Shown: positions 36,101-39,601 of the stretch, in pieces
Position numbering within the stretch: position 1 is the first letter of the stretch
How the letters are laid out: every line of letters begins with the position of its first letter
Assembly (NCBI RefSeq): GCF_035917335.1
Contig: NZ_CP109067.1
Span: 5,083,001 to 5,147,000, forward strand
Direction of reading: 5' to 3'
Source: Micromonospora sp. NBC_01813
GTDB lineage: Bacteria; Actinomycetota; Actinomycetes; Mycobacteriales; Micromonosporaceae
Length of the DNA: 64,000 bases
Program-made: the position numbers and the translations under genes
Notes under the pieces: model-generated
The model's database searches: none
Told to the model about the DNA's origin: nothing
What the model saw: the letters and a program-made list of their open reading frames with translations, nothing else

Positions 36101-39100
36101 GTCGCGCGGGTCCGGGTGTACGCCCGCCCGGCCGTCCGGTCCGATCGGTACGGCGTCGGACAGCGCCTGCTGATCGGCGGGATTCGGTGGGATCAGGCCC
36201 TGCCCATCGCCGGTCGGTCTGGTCTCCGGCAGTGTTCGCCCGTCGCCCAACGCACCGGATTCGGGGGGCGCGACCGGGCCGGGTAGCCGATCGGTGTCCA
36301 CCACCGGTGTGACGCCGAGTTTGTCCAGCATCGGTCCGCACGAACGGCACGGCGGCCGGTAGTCGCCGCGTTCGTACACCACATCGACGTCGAGGGCCCG
36401 GCGGAACTGGTGGGTCACGATCCGCGCCCCGACCAGCTCCGATCGGGCGTACGTCTCGAAGTCACCGGGTCCGCCGGAGTCCCGCCACTGCTGCTCCAAC
36501 TGGTAGACCACGTCGGAGACCAAGGCGACCTCGGCGCATTGGCCGTGCCCACTGCCGGTGTGTCTGACTTCCTGCGCCACCTGCGCCAGCACGGTGTCGA
36601 CCAGCGGATGCGGTGTCGGCCTGGTCGCCGGGTCGGTGCTCTGGTCGGCGGTCATGCTGGTGTGGGTGGTGAGCTGCCCGCTGCTGGTCATCAGCGCGCC
36701 GACCACCCCGGGCCGCTTGCCCATCGAGATGCGTTCGCCGGGCGTGATCTGCTGCTGCTGTCGGGTGACCGCATCCTGTACGGCGTCGACCAGCGCACGG
36801 GACGCGTCGATGAGTGCCTGGTCGGCGTCGGGCCCGGTGGGGTCGCCGTCGAACCCGACCGGTGCCAGCTGCCAGCTGTGTGTTCCGGTCCCGGTGCGTC
36901 CGGCCGATCGTTGCAGGGTGTCCGGGTCGACCTGGCTGCCGGCCCCGGGCTGGCCCGGCGTGGGCTGGCTCGGCATGGGCTGGCCCGGCATGGGCTGGCT
37001 CGGCATGGGCTGGCCCGGCGTGGGCTGGTCCGGCGTGGAGTTCGCCGGTCGGGTTGGCTCACCGCTGCTCGTCACGGGCGGCACGACAGGCAGCACGACG
37101 GGCGGCGGCGGTACGGACGACACCGGCGCGGTCGGCTGGCTGGGCACTGGCGGAGCTGACGGTGCTGCGGGTGGTAGGCCGACGGCCGGCCCGAGTGAGA
37201 TGGAGCCAGCCGACGGCCCGGAAAGCGTTCCCGGCGGTCGGGCCGGTGTCGTCGCTGGTGTGCTGGCCGGTGTCGTCGCTGGCGTGTTGGCCGGTGCGGC
37301 GGCGGGCGTGGTGCTGCCGCTCGGCTGGGTACCGCTGGTCGAGGCCGGCACCCCGGTCGACGCGGTGGCCCCGGTTGACGCGGTAGCCGCAGGTGCGGTC
37401 GACGCAGGTGCGGTCGCAGCCGGCGGCGTTGTCGCCGCTGCTGGTTGCACGGTCGCGGCCGGGCCGGGTGCCGCGACAACGGTGTCCGGCTGCACTGCCC
37501 CGGGTCGGGTGTCCTGGCTGGCGGGATCCAGCACCGGCGGGCTCGGGGCGGGGCTGTCGACACCTGGATCGGCAGCTGGGGCGTCGCCCAGCGGGGCGGT
37601 GGCCGCCATGCTGGCTGGGGCGGTGTCGGCTGGGGCGGTGGCGGCGGCTACCGGTGGCGGCCCGGCAGGGTCCGCTGGCGCGTCGGCTGCCGGCGCCGCG
37701 TCTGCCACGGTCGGCCCGGGAGCGGGCGGTGGGCCGGCCGGCGCCGAGTCGTTCCGGTCGCCTGCCACTGCGGTATCCGGCTGGGTGGCCGGCGGCGCGA
37801 CGGCGGTGGCCGAGTCCGGCGGCGCGGCCGCCAGGGAGATGGAGCCCGCTCCGGTGTCCGGCACCGCCGTGGGTGGCGGTCCGGCGGACGTGGCCGGTGC
37901 CGACGTGCCCGGGTCGCCATCGGTGGTGGCAGTTGCGCCGGCGGCCGGACCTGCGGTGCCGGCGGCGGACCCGTTTGCGGCCGTTCCGTTGGCGCCGTCG
38001 GTGTCCGCACCGGTGCCGGTGGTGCTGACGTCGGTGTCGAGCCCGCTCAGGTCGATCCCACCGGCGTCGACACTGGGGAGCGCCGCGTTGCCGGCGAGAT
38101 CCACCCCGTTCGGCAGTGTGACGGTCGGCGGCGCGACCCCGCCCAGCCGGTTCGCCAGGTTGGCGGCCGCAGCGCCGGTGGAGGATGCGGCCATCGTCGC
38201 GCCGCCGCGCCCGGCGCCGCTGGTGAACCCGCCGAGTACGCCCGCCCATCCGGGGTTGGACCACTGCTGGGTGACGGCAAGGTTGGCGGCGACGCTGGCC
38301 GCCGGCGAGATGACGGCGTTCTGCATGCCGGCGGCCACGGACCGCCCGCCCCAGCGGACCACCCCGGCGCCGTGGAAGTTCAGCGCCGGTGGGCGGAACG
38401 ACACCGGGACCCGGGGGGCGATCGTGTTACGCAGCAGCCGGTTGCCGCCGAAGCCGAGCATCCCGCCGAAGGCACCGCCGACGCCGGAGGTGAGCGTCCG
38501 CTGGCCGTCCCACTCACGCCGGTTGCCCTGTGCCATCTGGAACGCCTGCGCACCGACGTCGATGATCAGTTCTTCGCCGATCTCCTCGGCCAGTTCGATG
38601 CCGAGTTGGGTGCCGAGCCGCCGCACCCCGATGCGCCGTACCTGGGTGGTGGCCAGCCGCGCCGAGCTCTGCAACGCGACCCGCATCCCGGCTCGGGTGA
38701 CCATCTGCCGGCCGAGTTGCGCCAGGAGCCGGCGGAAGGCGACCATCACCGCTTGCCGGCCAGCGGCGAGGATGCCGGGGATGGCGCCGGCCGACACGCC
38801 GCCGAGCCAGGCCATCAGCAGCGCCACGAAGACCGCGATCACGGTGATGCCGACCGCGATCAGGATGGTCAGTTTGGCGTACTCGATTTCGGTCGCGGCG
38901 GCGTCGCAGCCGCTGGCGAAGGCGTCGGTCGCTTCCTGCAGCACCGGCAGTCCGGTGTTCGGGCCGATGCCTACCTGCCGCCAGAAGTTCGCGAACTCGC
39001 CGCCGGCGTCGCCACCCCAGCTCTCGATGATCCGCAGCGCCGCCGGATCGGCGTCGGCGAGGGCAGTCCGGACGGCCTCGCCGAGCTCGCGCCAGGCGCT

Positions 39101-39223
39101 GGCGAGCTCGCGCATCTGGTCCTCGTCGCCGACCGGCCAGGCCTCACCGGCGCTGGCCCAGGTGATCGCGTCCCAGACCCACCCGTACTCCCCGAACCAC
39201 TCCCTGGGGTTGATGATCGCCAC
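24182..39223 (-). CDS. Giant type VII polymorphic toxin frame, 5,013 codons, multiple toxin modules
   Basis: Starts at GTG 39223 (GGAGG 9 bases upstream); the first stop is TGA at 24182. Residues 1-115 form a WXG100/CpnT-like secretion domain (WGGDAGGEFANFW), then a hydrophobic region (about 117-150) and a Pro/Ala/Thr linker (370-770). Modules in frame: YwqJ deaminase (C896-A-E898, C959/C962), papain-fold (C1062, H1146, D1161), RelA/SpoT (D1322, E1383), RelA/SpoT (D2076, E2137), papain-fold (C2523, H2643, D2660), papain-fold (C2862, H2982, D2999), Rossmann/FAD (about 3450-3960) and calpain (C4615, H4818, N4834). Between modules the frame is a low-complexity Gly/Asp/Pro reading of immunity genes coded in the other frame, and about 3969-4238 is antisense to a plus-strand gene. 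Translation from 39223 must nevertheless continue to 24182. Either a true multi-warhead effector or stacked orphan cassettes whose stops have been lost. Confidence 0.7.
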   Translation of the reverse strand: MAIINPREWFGEYGWVWDAITWASAGEAWPVGDEDQMRELASAWRELGEAVRTALADADPAALRIIESWGGDAGGEFANFWRQVGIGPNTGLPVLQEATDAFASGCDAAATEIEYAKLTILIAVGITVIAVFVALLMAWLGGVSAGAIPGILAAGRQAVMVAFRRLLAQLGRQMVTRAGMRVALQSSARLATTQVRRIGVRRLGTQLGIELAEEIGEELIIDVGAQAFQMAQGNRREWDGQRTLTSGVGGAFGGMLGFGGNRLLRNTIAPRVPVSFRPPALNFHGAGVVRWGGRSVAAGMQNAVISPAASVAANLAVTQQWSNPGWAGVLGGFTSGAGRGGATMAASSTGAAAANLANRLGGVAPPTVTLPNGVDLAGNAALPSVDAGGIDLSGLDTDVSTTGTGADTDGANGTAANGSAAGTAGPAAGATATTDGDPGTSAPATSAGPPPTAVPDTGAGSISLAAAPPDSATAVAPPATQPDTAVAGDRNDSAPAGPPPAPGPTVADAAPAADAPADPAGPPPVAAATAPADTAPASMAATAPLGDAPAADPGVDSPAPSPPVLDPASQDTRPGAVQPDTVVAAPGPAATVQPAAATTPPAATAPASTAPAATASTGATASTGVPASTSGTQPSGSTTPAAAPANTPATTPASTPATTPARPPGTLSGPSAGSISLGPAVGLPPAAPSAPPVPSQPTAPVSSVPPPPVVLPVVPPVTSSGEPTRPANSTPDQPTPGQPMPSQPMPGQPMPSQPTPGQPGAGSQVDPDTLQRSAGRTGTGTHSWQLAPVGFDGDPTGPDADQALIDASRALVDAVQDAVTRQQQQITPGERISMGKRPGVVGALMTSSGQLTTHTSMTADQSTDPATRPTPHPLVDTVLAQVAQEVRHTGSGHGQCAEVALVSDVVYQLEQQWRDSGGPGDFETYARSELVGARIVTHQFRRALDVDVVYERGDYRPPCRSCGPMLDKLGVTPVVDTDRLPGPVAPPESGALGDGRTLPETRPTGDGQGLIPPNPADQQALSDAVPIGPDGRAGVHPDPRDGRWPELVNDGGPANPGRATNCADVGLSVLATWYGDPQVAASVDASVPAEPGSTRRQEQWLGAGFEPNGRGPAGLEAVADQLLRAGHGSAALIITSWTAAVGGGVHTWNAVNHNGRIIWIDAQSRTVSDTAPIYDSEVDGVWSIVLDADGNPVSASPDTVTRPAEPAGPVQPADSVGPAEAAGPVQPADSGPAYLDALTEPDRVALLAELQAAQVDADAILAELETIGDQLNADLGLAGAAALTPLGSEYRVKGAESLARKFSTEFEPLGYTLPEALAETNDTVRFSVRAPETDAYGPAVTGMLDALTASGHQVTDVKSFWHPGNRFFGLNCTLVSPTGRTYELQFPTATSWAIGKQTHGPYEVMRDPAATPADRMHALLDILAVNKAHDIAGRMPGGMPELTERYGAPKDTSFAKWIGKADQAGLRRDYADWLAADPSRSFRQELAARGLDPSDLPGFDPDSIGSTDGNSDLSVPPAVSDGRPDPAAGQRDSGGGRHRADAGGDLGPSDVEVGLPTGRGGVDPVRQPGAPQRTEGGPGDGGVGDASLHDGAAAERAGADPHLPGDQRDLTTSRDDGGEAATDGVPVLPAVPPNVAGGPSGERDRAGKRSRSQQSGDLGPADGQVELSAGRRDSSAVREPGTQQLPRGGPGDGGVGDASLYDGAAAERGGVDPDLPGGQPDLTGSHLGKPGDVGAATAARLSETFDPTVVADGGPGLPVLPAVPTDQSDGDPSQRDSAGELPWSDSGGDLGPSGGPMELPPGRRSGNSVRQSGAPHVPLDRPGDGGVGDASLHDGAVAERGGVDPDLPGGQPDLTGQEVGEKLSASESIEGVDRAVHVLPDVPSRGTGRNSGERARAGSGAGTGTGRDLGPSDPEVELPAGRGNGVPVFDARPGADQVGRSYDGGVGDVSLHGGAVAERGGVDPDLSGGQSGLTLDQGTSLDRDAAFFDRLSTDEQQMIFDAVRAARVDASVIAGEIGNLIAEINARSGFVGSETLALLGVENSVKGPSSLARKFLVDFEKAAGLDLPTALVEINDIVRFSVRSPEGDSYGAAVEDVLRGLEFSGHRVLSGKSYWRSGNRFYGLNATLLSPSGRKYELQFPTDRSWAVGKRTHGAYELVRDIAAPGVDRVNAFLDILAVNKQSGLAGSLPRELNSLVERFSEAKFNGISKWLAALDSDLPPSSVARQGYINWLGSSGQTFGDILAARGLDQADLPGFVLDPTAVADGRSGVPVLPAVPTDQSDGDPSQRDSAGRRLRSDPGGGLGLPGGSVGVRSGLGGIGSVRESGAPHVPPDRSYDGGVGDASLHDGAVAERGGVDPDLPGGQPDLTRRRPPSGETGDAGPTRLASLDDAGGSTTLHRGPDGRGDRPAEPAGDGRAGRGVRDAASPGSDFGSAGVAGDGFSGGVDAGGGPGVVGGGGGLSGSRPVGPLNLAPLEDVAFQADLESVLWSGDGFVVGADPSSHPFGGLVNDGGPARSGRGNNCMDCSLAGLSSFLGRPMVSLPRWSDVLPDGSIDRQTGEVAGVDRAEEWLGGEWVAPPANMPGSPQKRSVAVVRQYAQLQERVAAAGPGSAALVVADWLSVDESTGLLQLDADGNALADGSHAFLIVYPYGADGPVWWDPQDGQTWSTPPAHLVAGTHALWSMDAPTVAGGGTSSDPGRSAGTDPTAGRHAESDGAARVRVRLAGAGDAESAAARYGDADRPGELHHRPGRDGDGARESARTGDDRPLLDGASAGSDLGSAGVAGDGVSSGVAVGGGGLSGSRPVGPLNLAPLEDVAFQADLESVLWSGDGFVVGADPSSHPFGGLVNDGGPARSGRGNNCMDCSLAGLSSFLGRPMVSLPRWSDVLPDGTIDRLTGESDGVGRAEEWLGGEWVGPATELPGAPADRAAAVAEQYAQLQARVAAAGPGSAALVIADWLSFDQHTDQLNLDAAGNVQAAGSHAFLIVYPYGADGPVWWDPQYGGTASQPPAEYLAATHTLWSMDVPAAAGGGIRSDSGRSADADPAAGRDAESDGAARVRVRLGGEGDPLRDGTDPGDGPGAGELGDRPQRGGDRAPEHAANGDHAGVRDGAAVGPDNRPPGVAADGPHGPEHADGPDGPAKPDGVGPLAARADLYSAAAGTTFGGALHAADPVAVAAAVRDALESGLLPDGAVADPDTGIVTVHTATGPFTVAVTVSPLPPGVAVAPVATVALHADGATVRVSEQASGDHVRRAVAAALAEVDAIAQERADGLRTDATTALAEGARPEGDGQRHLTARDLGRLAELRTVADQLAQAGTGRHADPAQVARLRADAVGLLISSGLLEPYPGHRVHSLVPNVPMVGLAATDARFAAIRTQLGPAFADLAGLLAVARDAPGLADQIRVVQADVRAAARAWAAQATALRDQADLALTDRVDAALDADPRHVFDRLVIGGGWAATADFATLDAPPDTGDGLPPVLAVSQGHDPWADRQQLLMGQVPSELEIPGLPFQPADLADEGTQFAPSSDFAAAVGAARAYTGMPSHQGTATAITPRPTDPGDAVGWPDGANYRVTIGDRGFYATTLDIAAGPGPARVPAAPTSTTGRYVDPATGYQVDRSGPMPVFRDPTGAVIDPATLPAQVRTVLGGVGAIRADLPLLADTAGRLTDPLLADPASGFAVDPTTGQVYAPDGRAVDPAALPGDVAQRLGFDAEGRFTDLRPARPRVDFGGQNLADAYQPGDRVLVFGAGASGAWDIEQAAASLAATIDWSARAVGLPPADRTGDPVRDAELRFQRSFSGGYNRRNTLPDVGAYDVAATDGRISQSLREIVSARHTVDGTFLVEFSDGTRQEYDRVVLSIGQAPEYPGGVAALVGSLELRPLHGPRTTRGGEPDILGLSDAAGQLRILGAAAVARPIMPALGREFRRSVELQIGEASAALPDDSRNIPPSIRFHAQRIAEANRNSTPLSSHLAEVDESPPPGDVGVEPGQRSVLGGDPFGDRRDVDVDRVLPGDGVGALSVGDQLGVVAREVDEPQVGQDPGGEFGEQFGTHLGDAAVDQPQPAEPSQVRGGQQGAQSVVADRVVVESEAGESGQQRARGDRSDQVRADIGEQDVADRSPAVDVRASVEEAGTGQLDQLGEATPYPAVVDEPGDPRAEPRLESGRESTHPPGQRGRDRGAGDLGPVVLDLGADQGGVVGVGGLDGVGVAQPQVHVVGVGEDGGVQVVADGGPGIAGVGHDRSVSTPPATTVEVSADDGGRSAAADRTAGRDGGPADPRLIRIRELAGHYTAADPGTRLALRAEIGVLADQLGLTAGTPESYGRWAALPADLANLLLRLTTPALSPETVLAVLGADPATLTEPQRAQQRDYWDRLVHDGHVPFAPQLAEQLQQLAVDAERGQRSLPTLPASAGQVIGLRADQIAQLQAVDPAFAARVARDGVYVDLTGQVDIGPYILADSPQIDVGGVHPGFDLATDAGRRALLAEDVRRAHATITATYGSSPAITQLLGSHSFHYLAQTRTMVLVSDVLTRSILNLAPSAPVEPASAEPAREAAPLAAGPTEIHGYADRPTLPEPESGEVAPEYGRPVDPNSGTAAPLWNGLPRREHVAQGTLGDCGMLASIGAVAGHSPQMIGQLFQPNPDGTVDVLLHESSLPGGHTTATGRRLRITVTPDVPVHAMMPGQAAYADQSQVGAAWASMLEKALAAVDRTWTESRQVHWQQQWQSWQEQPDPHRAAPRGYARMDPGSTPELWAELLTQLTGEPARTGRLPTDPGSEPTVEATLVRLLAQRNPVIVSTLPPHHYQHLPNGTPPYGLHAGHAYEVVAAQDGRVWLRNPWNHGHPQPMPVRAFLDLMSDGYAHLDRAPVVPPPPPPPGPPVAEQASLAGLASLGSSAGGSTAVTRVGASAGVAASASAVAGPGRTVIDRGGAYFVYYADRGTAGELVQLLAVEVGPDVPRSIAWGDSSAVPGVGTVPSPAAAVGRWPVSRAEAEQVARSELGFELPDEPTLHEMLGG
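24630..26390 (-). other. Calpain-family cysteine protease module of the giant toxin
   Basis: About residues 4270-4865. The calpain C2 signature is complete: QGTLGDCGMLASIGAVAG (Cys4615), GLHAGHAYEVV (His4818) and VWLRNPWN (Asn4834). An N-terminal helical part (ELAGHYTAADPGTRLALRAE, DYWDRLVHDGHVPF) precedes it. A Pro-rich linker and a short C-terminal domain follow, then the SUKH immunity gene. It is predicted to cleave proteins in the target cell. Confidence 0.8.
26389..26460 (-). pseudogene. N-terminal stub of an Imm35/YrhB-type immunity gene
   Basis: ATG 26460 starts MTEDEAQQLIGRLVGTADQP and stops three codons later. It matches the first ~18 residues of the Imm35 genes and is then cut off where the calpain region begins. 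Read as the scar of a cassette replacement. Confidence 0.6.
26510..27319 (+). CDS. TIGR02996 / leucine-rich-repeat-like protein, antisense inside the toxin frame
   Basis: 269 residues on the plus strand. The N terminus (DDLYAAILADPDDMDLRLRYADTI then DHAALIRAQIEYDRAK) is the TIGR02996 repeat-companion domain. It is followed by leucine-rich-repeat-like turns (LTSLGLDNNPIGDDGLRTLL and LRRLRWLGLVNCGITQVGAE). The minus-strand reading here is typical antisense shadow composition, so this gene is the real coding content. No ribosome site is evident. It may be a passenger or a protector gene for the Rossmann module; unresolved. Confidence 0.8.
   Translation: MSDASDARPTVSDDLYAAILADPDDMDLRLRYADTIESTDPDHAALIRAQIEYDRAKITGTPIAPALSRRMRGLAARLEPRLCARIAGLVDDCGVRRGFAELIELPGASFLDRGADIYRRAPVRHVLLTDVSPDLVGAIAASPLLARLTSLGLDNNPIGDDGLRTLLASPHLRRLRWLGLVNCGITQVGAELFAELAPRVLPHLRFVYFARNHAELVPYGEGSDAISGQDPIDVYIPPIAERITAKHGPLPWLDPDIAWRGGFVDFSEV
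27330..29770 (-). other. Rossmann/FAD-NAD(P)-binding module of the giant toxin
   Basis: About residues 3150-3965. Two dinucleotide-binding glycine motifs are visible: RLVIGGGWAATADFA (about 3451) and VLVFGAGASGAWDIE (about 3747). A later YDRVVLSIGQAPEYPG resembles the second-cofactor motif of flavin-dependent oxidoreductases, and it ends with a helical region (FRRSVELQIGEASAALPDD). Calcium or metal motifs were not seen. An oxidoreductase or NAD(P)-consuming toxin is possible; no such toxin family is recognised by me. Confidence 0.6.
29776..30120 (-). CDS. Imm35/YrhB-type immunity protein B
   Basis: 114 residues from GTG 30120 (VTRDEAQTLIQRLVGTPNRM): ALHEFEFGWVAREIL, WVIDHNGVVTAHRSMPPM and EYATARQSGRITGRQVWPPT. 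The last ~25 residues form a Thr/Asp/Pro repeat (TDPTDPSTPTDRTDPPNPT) absent from its paralogue. It is the presumed antidote of papain-fold module 3. Confidence 0.82.
   Translation of the reverse strand: MTRDEAQTLIQRLVGTPNRMALHEFEFGWVAREILSETERTRGMGLGQGNWVIDHNGVVTAHRSMPPMVIMQEYATARQSGRITGRQVWPPTDPTDPSTPTDRTDPPNPTESGR
30131..30840 (-). other. Papain-fold toxin module 3 (cassette copy B)
   Basis: About residues 2795-3032: Cys2862 (GNNCMDC), His2982 (GSHAFLIVYPYG) and Asp2999 (VWWDPQYG). It is nearly the same as module 2 in the first ~95 residues and diverges in the middle (AEEWLGGEWVGPATELPG), which may set target specificity. An Imm35 gene follows. Confidence 0.75.
30551..30839 (-). repeat. 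Duplicated ~290-bp block, copy B (partner at 31568-31857)
   Basis: Partner of copy A, near-identical and in the same orientation. Together with the following immunity genes it defines a roughly 1-kb toxin-immunity tandem duplication. Confidence 0.8.
30844..31137 (-). CDS. Imm35/YrhB-type immunity protein A
   Basis: 97 residues from GTG 31137 (VTRDEAQELIQRLVGTPNPM), then ALHEFEFGWLAQETL, IIDRDGTVTVHGSLPV and GRISGRQVWPVTESQAE. This is the Imm35/YrhB pattern. It directly follows papain-fold module 2 in the other frame and should protect against that toxin. Paralogues: 29776-30120 and the N-terminal half of 43911-44672. Confidence 0.82.
   Translation of the reverse strand: MTRDEAQELIQRLVGTPNPMALHEFEFGWLAQETLSPQQRGTGMQIGLGSYIIDRDGTVTVHGSLPVPVTIGRYSTERRQGRISGRQVWPVTESQAE
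31140..31860 (-). other. Papain-fold toxin module 2 (cassette copy A)
   Basis: About residues 2455-2695: Cys2523 and Cys2526 in GNNCMDCSLAGL, His2643 in GSHAFLIVYPYG and Asp2660 in VWWDPQDG. It belongs to the papain-fold toxin 1 group. It is followed by an Imm35 gene in the other frame and is a near-duplicate of module 3. Confidence 0.75.
31568..31857 (-). repeat. Duplicated ~290-bp block, copy A (partner at 30551-30839)
   Basis: Near-identical to 30551-30839 at an offset of about 1,017 bases; only a handful of mismatches were seen. It encodes the N-terminal part of the papain fold with the active-site Cys. Its base composition is less GC-rich than its surroundings. It is a likely recombination handle for cassette exchange. 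Confidence 0.8.
31885..32031 (-). pseudogene. C-terminal fragment of an Imm35/YrhB-type immunity gene
   Basis: The frame reads FIVDLTGVVTAQPSRPATVV, then EEYVTQRRLGRISGRRVWPVT, matching the C-terminal half of the intact Imm35 genes at 29776 and 30844. The N-terminal half (MTRDEAQ...LHEFEFGW) is missing. This is a broken third copy in front of the duplicated papain cassettes. Confidence 0.7.
32119..32427 (-). CDS. Putative immunity gene 5 (~100-aa family), after RelA/SpoT module 2
   Basis: 102 residues from ATG 32427 (MVDLEFQYYLLYRPINPTET), ending ICQEASQT. It follows the second RelA/SpoT module, just as genes 1-4 follow the first, which supports the assignment of the family as RelA/SpoT-toxin immunity. 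The middle (VVWDYREGRWGYGADLAVS) differs from the other copies. Confidence 0.8.
   Translation of the reverse strand: MVDLEFQYYLLYRPINPTETPVNVIALADDSGPTQAVVWDYREGRWGYGADLAVSVLYANQERHTFHRTDRTTAESVTHHFTTVPLPSEAELTRICQEASQT
32460..33303 (-). other. RelA/SpoT-like toxin module 2 (orphan cassette, lower GC)
   Basis: About residues 1975-2255 of the giant frame: SVKGPSSLARKF, EINDIVRFSV (D2076), RFYGLNATLLSP and KYELQFPT (E2137). The D-to-E spacing of 61 is the same as in module 1. GC content and codon choice are clearly lower than in its neighbours, a sign of recent arrival. It has no evident start codon or ribosome site, so alone it would be a silent orphan tip; in the giant frame it is translated. 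Confidence 0.8.
33304..33603 (-). CDS. Tandem putative immunity gene 4 (~100-aa family)
   Basis: 99 residues, best start GTG 33603 (VQFTYYLMYPAGELDGTP). It is the most divergent copy in the cluster: tail TAESVTYHFTAVPLPREAEL and an ALAQERGPVRAVIWDRP core. It ends immediately before the second RelA/SpoT module. Confidence 0.78.
   Translation of the reverse strand: MQFTYYLMYPAGELDGTPANVLALAQERGPVRAVIWDRPTQRWNFRPDVATAFLYSTPDLEQTRLVDRTTAESVTYHFTAVPLPREAELTRICREASQA
33661..33969 (-). CDS. Tandem putative immunity gene 3 (~100-aa family)
   Basis: 102 residues from ATG 33969 (MGDLGFQYYLLYRPINPTET). It is the closest sibling of the copy at 32119-32427, sharing the YRPINPTETPVNVIALA block and the tail. 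An in-frame extension to 33999 reads RPSIRRWW and is probably not translated. Confidence 0.8.
   Translation of the reverse strand: MGDLGFQYYLLYRPINPTETPVNVIALANCPGPTQAVIWDRRADRWNFRPDVAVAILYVNQERHTFHWIDRVTAESVTHHFTTVPLPSEAELTRICQEASQT
34057..34356 (-). CDS. Tandem putative immunity gene 2 (~100-aa family)
   Basis: 99 residues beginning MEFQYYLLYPPTWPAD, 36 bases after gene 1. It keeps NVIALANDPGPSRAVIWDRP and the common C-terminal tail ending ICQEASQT. In the middle it differs from its siblings (WSCQPDVATAVLFVNQERNN), suggesting diversified specificity. Confidence 0.8.
   Translation of the reverse strand: MEFQYYLLYPPTWPADHPANVIALANDPGPSRAVIWDRPTARWSCQPDVATAVLFVNQERNNFRGVDRATAESVTHHFTTVPLPSEAELTRICQEASQT
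34393..34701 (-). CDS. Tandem putative immunity gene 1 (~100-aa family)
   Basis: 102 residues, starting MATLTFRYHLLYR with AGGAAG 6 bases upstream. It belongs to a set of five paralogues in this locus sharing FxYxLLYxxxxxxxPxNVIALA, AVIWDRPTxRWxFxPDVAxxxLY and a near-invariant tail TAESVTHHFTTVPLPSEAEL. It lies directly after the first RelA/SpoT module and one frame away from it. Amino-acid conservation between copies with silent base differences shows this is the coding frame. No known family was recognised; immunity to RelA/SpoT toxins is inferred from position. Confidence 0.8.
   Translation of the reverse strand: MATLTFRYHLLYRTDDQTQPPVNVIAVAAGTGPTQAVIWDRPTSRWGFRPDVAASILYANPERHSVRKVDRATAESVTHHFTTVPLPSEPELTRICQETSGT
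34740..35540 (-). other. RelA/SpoT-like nucleotidyltransferase toxin module 1
   Basis: About residues 1228-1495. Visible signatures: RVKGAESLARKF (basic substrate helix), ETNDTVRFSV (D1322), FFGLNCTLVSP and TYELQFPT (E1383). These match the synthetase core of RelA/SpoT proteins, which transfers pyrophosphate to nucleotides; Tas1 of Pseudomonas uses such a fold as an interbacterial toxin making (p)ppApp. Four ~100-aa genes follow immediately and are the candidate immunity genes. Confidence 0.8.
35640..36110 (-). other. Papain-fold (glutamine deamidase-like) module 1
   Basis: About residues 1038-1195. Cys1062 (ATNCADVGLSVLA), His1146 (GVHTWNAV) and Asp1161 (WIDAQSR) form the triad of papain-fold toxin 1/toxin glutamine deamidases. 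It lies between the deaminase and the first RelA/SpoT module. No immunity gene directly follows this copy. Confidence 0.75.
36290..36640 (-). other. YwqJ-like deaminase module of the giant toxin
   Basis: About residues 860-980 of the giant frame. It has the zinc-dependent deaminase signatures GHGQCAEV (C896-A-E898) and PPCRSCGPMLDKLGV (C959, C962). This family belongs to the cytidine deaminase-like toxins and is expected to act on nucleic acid or nucleotides. A stand-alone homologue with the same CAE and PCRSC motifs is encoded at 56115-56501. Confidence 0.8.
36947..37036 (-). repeat. Six 15-bp tandem repeats in the Pro-rich linker
   Basis: Six 15-base units encode alternating QPMPG/QPMPS/QPTPG pentapeptides in the linker before the YwqJ module. 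It is a flexible, slippage-prone tract. Confidence 0.8.
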
Positions 39224-39259
39224 GCTGTGGGTCCTCCGAGCGCCGCCGGGCCAGCAGGG

Positions 39260-39601
39260 TTACTTGCCGCCGCCGAAGCTGCTGGAGACATCGTCGTCGT
39301 CGGCGACGGTGCCGTCGACGGAGGAGAGGATCCGCACCCCGACGTCGGAGACGGCCTCGACGAGTTCGTCGCCGGCGTCGAGAGCGACCTTCGCCGGTGC
39401 TTCGTCGCCGCCTTCCAGGTAGTGCTCGTTGAAGGCCCGACCGGCTTCGTCGTCCCCCCACGGTCTGCCGTCGTTGATCGCGTGGATCGTGCCGGTGATA
39501 CGGCTCCAGTCACCGGCGAGCTTCTCGGCTGCGGCGCCCAGCGCGCTGCCGGCCGGGCGGGCCACGTCCGGGTTGAGGAAGGTCTGCTGCGGATCGGTCA
39601 C
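39260..39601 (-). CDS. WXG100-like ESX protein upstream of the giant toxin
   Basis: 113 residues, helical: NPDVARPAGSALGAAAEKLA, WSRITGTIHAINDGRPWGDDEAGRAFNEHYLEG and ALDAGDELVEAVSDVGVRIL. The PWGDDEAG turn takes the place of the WXG motif. It overlaps the YbaB-type gene by four bases and ends 36 bases before the toxin start. Such small helical proteins pair with LXG/CpnT-type toxins for type VII export, so it is probably the toxin's secretion partner. Confidence 0.82.
   Translation of the reverse strand: MTDPQQTFLNPDVARPAGSALGAAAEKLAGDWSRITGTIHAINDGRPWGDDEAGRAFNEHYLEGGDEAPAKVALDAGDELVEAVSDVGVRILSSVDGTVADDDDVSSSFGGGK

Noticed and set aside
36947..37036. Possible CRISPR-like array
   Set aside because: 15-base units directly adjoining, no spacers; a coding Pro-rich repeat.
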